This document shows positions 51,125 to 59,545 of a stretch of 64,000 nucleotides of DNA, piece by piece. Source of the DNA: an uncultured Eubacteriales bacterium (GTDB lineage Bacteria; Bacillota; Clostridia; Oscillospirales; CAG-272); the NCBI GenBank assembly GCA_934432675.1, contig CAKRYT010000002.1, forward strand, positions 173,599 to 237,598. The letters run 5' to 3'. The notes under the pieces were generated by a model, which was not told where the DNA came from, made no database searches, and saw only the letters and a program-made list of their open reading frames with translations. The first letter of the stretch is position 1, and each line of letters begins with the position of its first letter. A program made the translations under genes and the position numbers.

Positions 51125-51706
51125 ATGCAAAATCCGCAAAATCCGAAATGGCAACCCCCGACGACGCCCGCACGTCATCGTGCGCGGCAGGTACTGTTCG
51201 ACCTGACCCTTTCCGGGGTGATGGCGGCACTCTCCATGGTGATGTGCCGCTTTCTCGGCTTTCCGCAGACGGGGGCATGGCGCATCGATCCGGGCTTTCT
51301 GCCCATCGTGATGGTGGCTTTTCTCTCGGGCCCGATCTGGGCGGGGATGTCCTACGGGGTCGCCGACCTTGTGGGTGCCGCCATTTTCACGGGGATCAAC
51401 CCCTTCATCACCGTAGAGAAGATCCTGATCGGGGTCATTTTCGGCATCGGCTTTTACCGCCGTGACCGTCTCGGCACCCGGCGCATTCTCCTGACGCATC
51501 TGACGGCGGCGGTGGTGTGCGACTGGCTGATCATGACGTTCATCTTCACATACGCTTTCGGCATGCCCATGCGGGCGGCGATGGCGACGCGCGCACTGAA
51601 CGCCGGGGTCAACTTTGCCATGCGGAGCCTTATGTGCATTCTTCTGGACATCAAGCTGTTTGCCACCGTGCGGCGGCGGGGAGGCGCGTACTTTGGAAGC
51701 ATTTGA
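51125..51706 (+). CDS. folT: Folate ECF transporter S component FolT
   Basis: A 193-residue substrate-binding membrane subunit of an energy-coupling-factor importer. It shows five or six hydrophobic segments and the family pattern RIDPGFLPIVMVAFLSGPIWAG, GVADLVGAAIFTG, and FITVEKILIGVIFGIGFYRR. A hydrophilic N-terminal tail (MQNPQNPKWQPPTTPARHR) precedes helix 1. ATG 51125 is chosen because the riboswitch-controlled GGGAGG is 9 bases upstream; upstream starts lie in the aptamer. The folC gene overlaps its end by 14 bases. Confidence 0.92.
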   Translation: MQNPQNPKWQPPTTPARHRARQVLFDLTLSGVMAALSMVMCRFLGFPQTGAWRIDPGFLPIVMVAFLSGPIWAGMSYGVADLVGAAIFTGINPFITVEKILIGVIFGIGFYRRDRLGTRRILLTHLTAAVVCDWLIMTFIFTYAFGMPMRAAMATRALNAGVNFAMRSLMCILLDIKLFATVRRRGGAYFGSI

Positions 51707-52946
51707 CGAATACGCGAGGCAGAAACAGGTGCACCCGCGCCCGGGGCTTTCCCGCATCCGCGCCCTGCTCGACGAGATCGGGCACCCGGAGCGGTCGCTC
51801 TCCTGCCTGCATATTGCCGGTACGAACGGTAAAGGCTCGGTCGCCGTGTTTCTGGACGCGATCCTGCGCGAGGCAGGGCATCGGGTGGGGCGTTACACGA
51901 CCCCCGAACTGCTCTCGCCCTGCGAGCGCATCACCGTCGGCGGGGTGCCCATCCCCGACGGTACCCTCGGAGCACTTCTGCGCTCGCTGGAAGCACCGAC
52001 CCGTCGCGTGCAGGAAAAACTCGGGGAGGTGCCCAGTCCTTTCGAGGTTTTCACCGCCGCCGCGTTTCTCTTTTTCGCACGGGAAAAGTGCGATTACGTC
52101 GTTTTGGAGGCGGGCATGGGCGGCGCGCTCGACGCGACGAACGTGATCGAAACGCCGCTCGTCAGCATCCTGACGCGCATTTCGCTCGACCATACCGCCT
52201 ATCTGGGCTCGACGCCCGCCGAGATCGCGCGGAGCAAGGCGGGGATCATTAAAGAGGGGTGCCTGACGCACAGGACTTTCTCCGCCCCGCAGTGCGAGGA
52301 AGTCGCCGCCGTCCTCCGGGAGGAGGCGGAAAAACGGGGCAACACGCTGACGTTCATCACCCCGCCGCCCCCGAAGAAGCACTACGGCATGAACGAGGTG
52401 TTCTTTTTCCCCGGCTACGGCGACATCCGTTCCGGCCTCGCGGGTGTGCATCAGATCGAAAACGCTTATCTCGCGCTCACCGTGGCGCAGTATCTCGGAG
52501 TCGACATTTTTGCCGCACAGTGCGGTGTGACCTACGCACGGCACCCGGGGCGCATGGAGTTGCTCCGCGCGCATCCGCCGCTCCTCTTCGACGGGGGGCA
52601 TAACCCCGGCGGGGTGGAGGCACTCGCCGCGTCGCTCGACCGTTACTGGGGCGATACGCCGCGGGTATGTATCTACGGCTGTATGGCGGACAAGGATTAT
52701 CGCACCTGTCTCCGCCGGCTCGCCGAGGCACCGACCGAGTTTATCTTTACGGAAGTGGCGGGTAATCCCCGCGCACTCTCCGCCGAGGCACTTACCGCCG
52801 CCGCCGCCGAACTCGGCATCCGGGGCGAATGCCTGCCGCACCTCACGGACGCTATGGCACGCGCCGACGAGATGCTGTTGCCGACCGTGATTTGCGGCTC
52901 GCTCTATCTGTATGCGGATCTGCCGGAGACTTACAGGAGGACCTGA
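51693..52946 (+). CDS. folC: Folylpolyglutamate synthase (bifunctional family)
   Basis: Adds glutamates to folates, and in many bacteria also makes dihydrofolate; 417 residues. P-loop HIAGTNGKGSVAVFL near residue 43, YTTPELLSPCERITV, EAGMGGALDATNV and the C-terminal domain FDGGHNPGGVEAL identify it. The start is probably TTG 51693, because GGGGAGG lies eight bases upstream and the protein then begins LEAFDEYARQK. It overlaps folT by 14 bases, so the two folate genes are coupled behind the THF riboswitch. Confidence 0.93.
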   Translation: MEAFDEYARQKQVHPRPGLSRIRALLDEIGHPERSLSCLHIAGTNGKGSVAVFLDAILREAGHRVGRYTTPELLSPCERITVGGVPIPDGTLGALLRSLEAPTRRVQEKLGEVPSPFEVFTAAAFLFFAREKCDYVVLEAGMGGALDATNVIETPLVSILTRISLDHTAYLGSTPAEIARSKAGIIKEGCLTHRTFSAPQCEEVAAVLREEAEKRGNTLTFITPPPPKKHYGMNEVFFFPGYGDIRSGLAGVHQIENAYLALTVAQYLGVDIFAAQCGVTYARHPGRMELLRAHPPLLFDGGHNPGGVEALAASLDRYWGDTPRVCIYGCMADKDYRTCLRRLAEAPTEFIFTEVAGNPRALSAEALTAAAAELGIRGECLPHLTDAMARADEMLLPTVICGSLYLYADLPETYRRT

Positions 52947-52947
52947 C

Positions 52948-53601
52948 ATGGTTGAAATCGTGCTGAATATCCTCTCCGCCGTGGGGGTCATTGCGTTCTC
53001 CGTGGCGGGTGCGCTCGTCGCTATCGACCACCGTGTCGACCTGTTCGGGGTCGTGACGCTCGCGGCGATCACCTCCTTCGGGGGCGGGATGACGCGGGAC
53101 CTGCTCATGGGCAAGCTGCCGCCCACGCTCTTCACGGATCCCTTCTATCTCATCCTTACGGGCGTGTCGGTCTTGACGGCACTCATCGTTTTCACCGTTG
53201 CCCGTGTCTTTCAGCAGAAGTTCGTCGCGCGGGAGAAACTCATCGACCGTATCACCAACGTCTTTGACGCCGTCGCCATCGGGGTGTTCGCCACCACCGG
53301 TGCCAAGACGGTCATGGATTTTACGGGGCAGGCGGAGAACGCTTTTCTCGTCCTGACGCTCGGTACGCTCACCGCCGTCGGCGGTAGCATCATCCGTGAC
53401 GTGCTCATCCGTGAGGTGCCGTTCGTTCTGAAAAAGCGTATTTACGTCCTCGCCGTCATTGCGGGTGCGGGGCTTTACTATTTGCTGGTGCGTCTCGGTG
53501 CCCCCGAGATTCCGGCACTCGTCGCAGGGACGCTCCTGACCTTTGGACTGCGTATGATGGCGACCGTCTTCCGCTGGAATCTGCCGCGCGCCCTGCCGTG
53601 A
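52948..53601 (+). CDS. TRIC-family cation channel protein (UPF0126)
   Basis: A 217-residue membrane protein with seven hydrophobic segments in the two-fold repeat typical of prokaryotic TRIC channels: AITSFGGGMTRDLLMGKLPPT and TLTAVGGSIIRDVLIREVPFVL are the repeated Gly-Gly motifs with following RD. These form a monovalent-cation pore in homotrimers. ATG 52948 follows AGGAGG and is one base after the folC stop, so it is co-transcribed with folT-folC, though no functional link is obvious. Confidence 0.9.
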   Translation: MVEIVLNILSAVGVIAFSVAGALVAIDHRVDLFGVVTLAAITSFGGGMTRDLLMGKLPPTLFTDPFYLILTGVSVLTALIVFTVARVFQQKFVAREKLIDRITNVFDAVAIGVFATTGAKTVMDFTGQAENAFLVLTLGTLTAVGGSIIRDVLIREVPFVLKKRIYVLAVIAGAGLYYLLVRLGAPEIPALVAGTLLTFGLRMMATVFRWNLPRALP

Positions 53602-53655
53602 CCCGACGGGTTATCCGATGCGTACAAAGCGATAGGTCTGACAGATAAAAATGAT

Positions 53656-53686
53656 AAGGCGGAGCCGATAAAATCGGCTCCGCCTT
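53656..53686. terminator. Bidirectional hairpin between the channel and helicase genes
   Basis: A 14-bp stem (53656-53669 with 53673-53686) and a 3-base loop, between convergent genes; A/T-rich flanks on the left give a T-run on the minus strand. Confidence 0.8.
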
Positions 53687-53770
53687 GACTATTGCGGGAT
53701 TTTTTGCGGCTTCTGATCGCGGCACCGCGTCGGGGTATCCGGTGCCGGGGACGGGGCCCCCGGTGCCGGG

Positions 53771-56215
53771 TCAGATTTTTTGAAGTTTGGCGTAGGTTGC
53801 CATGAGTTTCTTCGTCATGCCGCTGTCGAACGCAACCTCGTAGAGGATGTCACCGCCCATGTCGCGCGCGCTCCTGACCGTCCCCGTACCGAAGGTGGCG
53901 TGACGCACGCGCGTCCCCGGGGCGAAACGTACCACGCCGAAGGTGGCGGCGTTCTTCTGCGGTTTCGGGGGCTCGACGCGGCGGTAGAGTTCGCTCTCCT
54001 GCCGACGGGGGGCGGGGGTGCCGTCAGGGCGGGGCGTCGGGGCCCGGTATCCCTGCCCGTATCCGCCGTGCATATAGCCGCCGGCGCGGGGCGGCGCAAA
54101 GGCGCGGGGCGGGTCGGCAATGTCCAGAAGACTCTCGGGGATTTCCGCTTTGACGAAACGGGAGAGCGGGTTGGCGTTCGTCCTGCCGTACAGCATCCGC
54201 TCGCGGGTATGGAGAATATAGAGTTCTTCTTTGGCGCGGGTAATGGCAACGTAGGCGAGGCGTCTCTCCTCTGCCATCTCCGACTCTGACCCGATGGATT
54301 GCGCCCCAGGGAAAATGCCTTCTTCCATCCCGGGCAGGAACACGACGGGGAACTCCAATCCCTTGGCGGAATGGATGGTCATGAGCACCACGCTGTCTGC
54401 CTCGGTGTCGTACTTATCGACGTCCGAGACGAGCGCGACCTCTTCCATAAAACCTGCAAGCGTCGGCGTTTCCGTACGCGTTTCATACTCGCTCGCACCG
54501 GTGATGAATTCCTCCACCGCGTCGATACGCGGTTTTTCCGCCTCGCCCCCCGCCGTCAGCATATCGCGGTAGCCGGTGCGGATAAACAGGCGTTCAATCA
54601 GGGAACTCGGCGTGAGTTCACCCCCCTCGACCGCCGTGCGGATCTCATTCATCATATCCGTAAACTCGACGAGTTTCGGTGCGACGCGGGCAAGGGCGGT
54701 ATAACGGTTGGCGTGCGCCATGACCTCGTACATCGACAGTTCCTCTGCCGTGGCGATCTCGGCGACGGCGTCGAGGGACTTGTCTCCGATGCCGCGGCGA
54801 GGCTCGTTGATGACGCGGAGCAGGCGCAGGTTGTCCGCCGGGTTCATGATGATGTAAAGGTATGCGACCATGTCGCGGATTTCCTTGCGGTCATAGAAAC
54901 GCTGCCCGCCCAGGATCCGGTGCGGAATACCGCTCTTGGCAAAGGCGGTCTCGAACGCACGCGCCATTTCGTTGACGCGGTAGAGCACCGCAAAATCACG
55001 GTAGTGGCGGTGTTTCAGCACCATTTGCGCCGTGATGGTATCGATGACGGCGCGCGCCTCCGCGTTCTGATCCTCCGTCTCGCGCAGGTGGATCTTTTCC
55101 CCCTCGCCGGCGTCACACCAGAGTTTTTTGTCGTGGCGGTCACTGTTGTGGGAGATGACGGCGTTCGCCGCGGCGAGGATGCACTTGGTGGAGCGGTAGT
55201 TCTGCTCCAACTTGATGACGCGGCAGTCGGGATATGCCTTGTCAAAGGACAGGATGTTTTTGACCGTGGCACCGCGGAAAGCGTAGATGGACTGATCGTC
55301 GTCGCCGACGACCATGATGTTCCGGCTCCCCCCCGAGAGCAGTTCGGTCAGGCGGAACTGCGCCGGGTTGGTGTCCTGGTACTCATCGACGAGGACGTAA
55401 CGAAACTTGTTTTGGTAGTAGGCGAGTGCCTCGGGGCAACTTTCGAGCAGTTCGACGGTCTTCATGATAATGTCGTCGAAATCGAGGGCGTTGCACGCCT
55501 GCAACTTCTTTTGATAAGCCTCGAACACGCGGCGGATATCCCGTGCGCGGGGGCTCGATGCGTCCGTGATGCTCTCGGGGCCCTGCAATTTGTCTTTTGC
55601 CGCGGAAATGACGTTCGCCACCGTCTTCGGCGGGAGAATTTTATCACTGATGTTGAGGTCTTTCAGGATGGCCGTGAGGACCCGTTTCTTATCGTCCGTG
55701 TCGTAGATCGTAAAGGAGGGGTCAAAGCCGATCCTGTCCGCGTACCGACGCAAAAAGCGCACGCAAACCGAGTGGAAAGTGCCGGCGACGATCTGGCTCG
55801 CCACCTCCTCATCGCCGAGTTCGGCGAGCAGACGCTCGCGGATCTCCTTCGCCGCCTTGTTGGTGAAGGTGATGGCGAGGATCGCCCACGGCGGGCAGGG
55901 ATGGTCGATGAAGAGCGGCAGGATCTCCCGTTCGATCTGCTCCGGGGGCATTTCGGCGGCGGTTTCCAGGATCCCGACCTCTTCCTCCCGCACGCCGGAG
56001 GGAGCGGGGGCGTGGTAGGCGTTACCGTACCGTATGAGGAAAGCGGTGCGGCGGACGAGGACGGTCGTCTTTCCGCTCCCCGCGCCGGCGAGGACGAGCA
56101 GGGGGCCCTCGGTCTGAAAGACCGCATCGCACTGCGGCGGGTTGAGACGTGCGCCATAGACTTTTCGGAACAGGTGCTGCTTCGCGGCGAGATACCGCTC
56201 TTCCAAGGTGGGCAT
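53771..56215 (-). CDS. pcrA: ATP-dependent DNA helicase PcrA/UvrD
   Basis: An SF1A 3'-5' helicase of 814 residues for repair and replication. Motif I AGAGSGKTTVLVRR, Ia AITFTNKAAKEIRERL, II VLVDEYQDTN, III VGDDDQSIYAFRGA, IV EQNYRSTK, V MTIHSAKGLEFPVVFLPG and VI AEERRLAYVAITRAKEELY are all present, with the C-terminal Tudor-like domain (PGTRVRHATFGTGTVRSA). Near the N-terminus an insertion (YHAPAPSGVREEEVGIL) follows motif I. Start ATG 56215 follows AAAGGAAG. Monocistronic. Confidence 0.97.
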   Translation of the reverse strand: MPTLEERYLAAKQHLFRKVYGARLNPPQCDAVFQTEGPLLVLAGAGSGKTTVLVRRTAFLIRYGNAYHAPAPSGVREEEVGILETAAEMPPEQIEREILPLFIDHPCPPWAILAITFTNKAAKEIRERLLAELGDEEVASQIVAGTFHSVCVRFLRRYADRIGFDPSFTIYDTDDKKRVLTAILKDLNISDKILPPKTVANVISAAKDKLQGPESITDASSPRARDIRRVFEAYQKKLQACNALDFDDIIMKTVELLESCPEALAYYQNKFRYVLVDEYQDTNPAQFRLTELLSGGSRNIMVVGDDDQSIYAFRGATVKNILSFDKAYPDCRVIKLEQNYRSTKCILAAANAVISHNSDRHDKKLWCDAGEGEKIHLRETEDQNAEARAVIDTITAQMVLKHRHYRDFAVLYRVNEMARAFETAFAKSGIPHRILGGQRFYDRKEIRDMVAYLYIIMNPADNLRLLRVINEPRRGIGDKSLDAVAEIATAEELSMYEVMAHANRYTALARVAPKLVEFTDMMNEIRTAVEGGELTPSSLIERLFIRTGYRDMLTAGGEAEKPRIDAVEEFITGASEYETRTETPTLAGFMEEVALVSDVDKYDTEADSVVLMTIHSAKGLEFPVVFLPGMEEGIFPGAQSIGSESEMAEERRLAYVAITRAKEELYILHTRERMLYGRTNANPLSRFVKAEIPESLLDIADPPRAFAPPRAGGYMHGGYGQGYRAPTPRPDGTPAPRRQESELYRRVEPPKPQKNAATFGVVRFAPGTRVRHATFGTGTVRSARDMGGDILYEVAFDSGMTKKLMATYAKLQKI

Positions 56216-56247
56216 AACTTGACTTCCTTTGTATGTTCTTACCGTTT

Positions 56248-56276
56248 ATTTTAACACAAATCCGGTGCTTCCGCAA
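56248..56276 (-). promoter_or_regulatory. Promoter of pcrA
   Basis: TTGCGG (56271-56276), 17 bases, TAAAAT (56248-56253) on the minus strand, about 35 bases before the start. Confidence 0.65.
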
Positions 56277-56403
56277 GACGGGAGGGCGGTATTTGCCCGA
56301 AAAAGCGGGAGAGAGTCCCGAAGGCGACGGGAGGGGAAAACGGCGGGGAGCCCCCAAAAGACAAGGGAGATAAAACCGAGAAAGAAAAGAGAACGGAAAC
56401 GAA

Positions 56404-56426
56404 AAAGCGCGGCAATGCCGCGCTTT
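56404..56426 (-). terminator. Terminator of the MutS-family gene
   Basis: An 11-base inverted repeat (56404-56414 with 56416-56426) followed on the minus strand by TTTTTCGTTT; it begins 16 bases after the stop. Confidence 0.85.
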
Positions 56427-56441
56427 GGGGGCGTTACCCGT

Positions 56442-58061
56442 TTACTCCGTCGGTGCCGCACGGTGCGTCAGCGCACGGATCCCGTCGAGGGAAAGCCCGT
56501 ATTTTTCCGCAATGTCGCGGGCATAGGAACGCCCGTCGGGGCGGGCGCGCTTGATGAGGAAGGAGCGGCGACCCTCTTCGATTCCGGCGACCAGGGTGTC
56601 GATGCGTACGCCCCCCTCCGCCGTTGCCCGCTCGTTGATCTCGGGCACGGCAGAGGCGAGTTCGTGCAGATGGGTGGAGAAGATGCCGCGGCACCCGACG
56701 ACGGCGAAACCGGTCAGAATCTCGGCAGCAATATAGGAGGCTTCAAACGCGCCGGTGGAGGAGAGGGACTCGTCGAGCAGGATCATGCTGTCACCCGTGA
56801 CCTCCTCGAAGATTTCACGCAGGCGGGCGCATTCTTCACCGAGCCGCCCCTTGTCGATGGTGTCCTCCGCCCCCTCCGGGAAGTGGGTGAAGATGCCGTC
56901 TGCGGGGGAAACGGTGAGTGCCTCCGCCGCCACCCGCATCCCGAGCTGGGTCATGGCTTGCGCCAGACCGACGGCACAGGTGATGACGGATTTGCCGCCC
57001 CGGTTGGGGCCCGTCAGGACGTAGATGCGCGCGTTGTCGTCAAAGGTGAGGTCGTTCGGTACGACGGGGTCGTCGATGCGGAGCGCGACGTCGGGATTGT
57101 AGAGCCCGCGCGCGTCGAACGCCTTTTCGGAGGCGGGGCGCAGGACGGGGGTCGTGAGAGGATAGCCGGCGTCGGTCAGCCGCTTTTCAAGCGCGCCGAC
57201 GCGCGTCACGAACTCGATTTCCGGCAGGAGTTTCAGGAGGAAATCCGCGTTATCGAGTACATAGTCCCCGACGATCGCACGCCAGGATTTGACCGAGGAA
57301 CGGAAGATGTCTTCGAGCGCGCCTTTGAAGGCACCGGAGAGGGCCTCCTGGCGGTTTTCGGACTGCTTCTTGGCGAGCGGGGTCAGCGGGGCGATGCAGG
57401 TCATGGCGTCGTTTTTGAAACTCATGCGCAGGATCTTATCCAGGAGCCGCCCGCTCTTGAAAGGCTCCGCATTGAGGCGGATGACGCCCGCATCCACCGG
57501 GCGGCAGGCGGCGTCGAGGTTGACCCCGATCGTCACGCTTCTGACTTCGTTTACGTGCGCGGAGAGTTCGCCGAGACGCGTTTTCAGCGCGAGGTAGTCC
57601 TCGTCCCGGGCAAAGGCGGAGATACGGTCGGCGAGTGCACGGAAGGCGGGGGAGGTGCACGCCTCCCCGACGTCGGCGAGCCCCGCGGCGAGCGTGTCGA
57701 TCGCCCGCACATACAGTTCGATCTCCGTGATGGAGTAGAGGTAAGCGTCGCCCGTATCCGTCCCCCCGTCGCGGTCCAGGTGGCGGAGTTCGCGGATGTC
57801 GCAAAGGATCGGCACCGTGCGGGCGAGGGTATCGGAGAGCAGGGGGATCCGCGCGAGGTCGGCGAGCGTCTTTTGCCGATAGAGGATGACGGCGGGGTCG
57901 GAGGTGAAGTAGTCCGCGAGCCCGCCCGAGAGGGTGAGCAGGTCGGAGAGCCCGAGCTCCTCGCATACTTTTTCGGAAATATTGGTGCGCCGTGCCTCGG
58001 CGGTATCGGCACGGCGGCTCGTTTCATCGGGCCAGAGCAGACTGATGAATGACTGTTCCAT
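56442..58061 (-). CDS. Short MutS-family ATPase without mismatch-binding domain
   Basis: A 539-residue protein with the MutS core and ATPase domains but no mismatch-recognition N-terminus and no C-terminal Smr nuclease, so it is neither MutS1 nor MutS2. Walker A is GPNRGGKSV (usual GPNMGGKST), then the Walker B region MILLDESLSSTGAFEAS and the FSTHLHEL switch. It resembles the stand-alone 'MutS domain V' proteins common in Clostridia. ATG 58061 was chosen; GTG 58091 is an alternative, and neither has a strong ribosome site. Role unknown; unlikely to be classical mismatch repair. Confidence 0.78.
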   Translation of the reverse strand: MEQSFISLLWPDETSRRADTAEARRTNISEKVCEELGLSDLLTLSGGLADYFTSDPAVILYRQKTLADLARIPLLSDTLARTVPILCDIRELRHLDRDGGTDTGDAYLYSITEIELYVRAIDTLAAGLADVGEACTSPAFRALADRISAFARDEDYLALKTRLGELSAHVNEVRSVTIGVNLDAACRPVDAGVIRLNAEPFKSGRLLDKILRMSFKNDAMTCIAPLTPLAKKQSENRQEALSGAFKGALEDIFRSSVKSWRAIVGDYVLDNADFLLKLLPEIEFVTRVGALEKRLTDAGYPLTTPVLRPASEKAFDARGLYNPDVALRIDDPVVPNDLTFDDNARIYVLTGPNRGGKSVITCAVGLAQAMTQLGMRVAAEALTVSPADGIFTHFPEGAEDTIDKGRLGEECARLREIFEEVTGDSMILLDESLSSTGAFEASYIAAEILTGFAVVGCRGIFSTHLHELASAVPEINERATAEGGVRIDTLVAGIEEGRRSFLIKRARPDGRSYARDIAEKYGLSLDGIRALTHRAAPTE

Positions 58062-58228
58062 GAGGGGACCCCCGTCACATAAGAATTGCACCCGGGGAGC
58101 CCCCGGACGCGTCGTTTACGGTTTTAATATAGCACAAAACACGCCCGCGTGCAAGAGCGGGCGCGCCGAAAGCGGCATTCGTTATGGGGTGACCGACGCA
58201 CAGAGGTAAAACGCGGGTATACACTGCG

Positions 58229-58603
58229 TCAGCGGCGGCGCGGTTTTTTGGCAGTCAGGTCAAAACTGCGCTCGGTGATGCCGAAGACGAACTCCTCCGT
58301 CAGGCCGGCATCAAGGGGCAGGGTGATCCAGTGGAGTTTGTTCATGTGGTAGGCGGGGCGGATGGCGGGGAATTCCTCGCGGAGCGCAAAACCCTCCTCG
58401 GGGTCACATTTGAGGTTGACGATCCAGATGGCGGCGTCACCCGTGCGCCCGATGCGCCCCGGGGCAATGTGCATGAGGATGCCGAACCATTTGCCGCCCT
58501 CGCCGTGGCGGAGCACGGTCGTCTCAAAATCGTTCTCAAACGGCTTGTCCGCCCGGGCACCCGGCAGTGAAAGTGCCATCGTCAGGTATTCGTCGTAGGT
58601 CAT
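58229..58603 (-). CDS. MmcQ/YjbR family protein
   Basis: A 124-residue cytoplasmic protein of the YjbR/MmcQ fold, with DNA-binding suggested for the family. Typical: YLTMALSLPGARADKPFENDFETTVLRH, NLKCDPEEGFALREEFPAIRPAYHMNKLHWITL. The TFRH-like segment and W-I-T near the end are conserved. Start ATG 58603 has GGGAGGGAC at good distance; the frame is open to 58813 without support. Last gene of a group reading leftwards. Confidence 0.85.
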   Translation of the reverse strand: MTYDEYLTMALSLPGARADKPFENDFETTVLRHGEGGKWFGILMHIAPGRIGRTGDAAIWIVNLKCDPEEGFALREEFPAIRPAYHMNKLHWITLPLDAGLTEEFVFGITERSFDLTAKKPRRR

Positions 58604-58658
58604 GGGTGTCCCTCCCACAGCGGTCGATCCCGCTTCCAAAGGTAATAAGAATAGCGAC

Positions 58659-58684
58659 GCGGTGCCCGGTTTTTCAGGCACCGC
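58659..58684 (-). terminator. Hairpin after the 217-residue unknown gene
   Basis: An 8-bp stem GCGGTGCC/GGCACCGC (58659-58666 with 58677-58684), 17 bases after the stop; only a broken T-run on the minus strand follows, so termination may be partial. Confidence 0.5.
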
Positions 58685-58701
58685 ACCGACGCCGATGTGT
58701 G

Positions 58702-59355
58702 TCAGTCCAGGGCTTCCAAAAGAATATAGAGAAACGGAAGATCGATATTGACCGGCTGTGGTGCAAAGTAGGTGCCCGCATCCAGGGGGGGCTCGTCGTT
58801 GAACTTCCGCCACGTCTCGAAATCGTCGAGGCCATCCATGGCGTAGAGGGAGGAGAAGGCGAAGTCCACGCTTTCGAGAAGGAATTCGGGGTCGTTTTCA
58901 CGCATGAACATCAGGCAGTCGTGCGCGCGGCGCTCCCGGGTCCCGTCGTTCAGCGGCAGGAGCAGACGCATGGTTTTGACGCTTTTCAGTTTCTCGAACA
59001 TGGCGTCGGAGACGAGACAGTCCATGCCGCATCGGTCACGTTTGTCTTCCGGTATGACGCTGTCCGGCACTTCCTCGTCACACTTGTAATGGACGAAATA
59101 AAAACGCTTGTCTTCTGCGGAGGCATCCGCGTGATGGCAGGCCACCATGAGAGATGCCCACGCTTCCCGGCTGAAACGGGCGATCCGCATATCGTCCATG
59201 AGCGGCGCGCATCGCTGCCTCTCCTGGTGCTCCCAGGCGGAGAAACGGTAGCCGTGCGCCCGGATGTCTTCGATGATCGCCCGATTGACCTCGGTCGTGA
59301 TCTCCGCCGAGCGGTAGCGGTCGTCGTAAGTGCCCCAACCGATCACTTTTGCCAT
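58702..59355 (-). CDS. Hypothetical protein, 217 residues
   Basis: I do not recognise this family. It is soluble and acidic, without signal or membrane segments. It starts AKVIGWGTYDDRYRSAEI, has CHHADASAEDKRFYFVHYKCDEE, a Cys/Asp-rich EDKRDRCGMDCLVS and a long hydrophobic-charged C-terminal half ending PQPVNIDLPFLYILLEALD. Its Cys/His residues do not form a tight metal motif. Start ATG 59355 follows AGGAGG, so expression is well supported. It lies between a methyltransferase and an MmcQ protein on the same strand. Confidence 0.6.
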   Translation of the reverse strand: MAKVIGWGTYDDRYRSAEITTEVNRAIIEDIRAHGYRFSAWEHQERQRCAPLMDDMRIARFSREAWASLMVACHHADASAEDKRFYFVHYKCDEEVPDSVIPEDKRDRCGMDCLVSDAMFEKLKSVKTMRLLLPLNDGTRERRAHDCLMFMRENDPEFLLESVDFAFSSLYAMDGLDDFETWRKFNDEPPLDAGTYFAPQPVNIDLPFLYILLEALD

Positions 59356-59545
59356 AGTCGATACCTCCTGTCCGCATACCCGCGGTGTGCTCTGCTTTGT
59401 CCCGGAAAGGGACTGATCGTGCGGCACCGTGTGCGGTGCGACGCACGGGAGGGGTGCCGAAAATGTCGTTTCTATTATACGGTGAGACCGTGGGATTTGC
59501 AAGTTTTTCTTGCGTATCGGGACGAGGGGGCAGTGCCCCCGCGGG

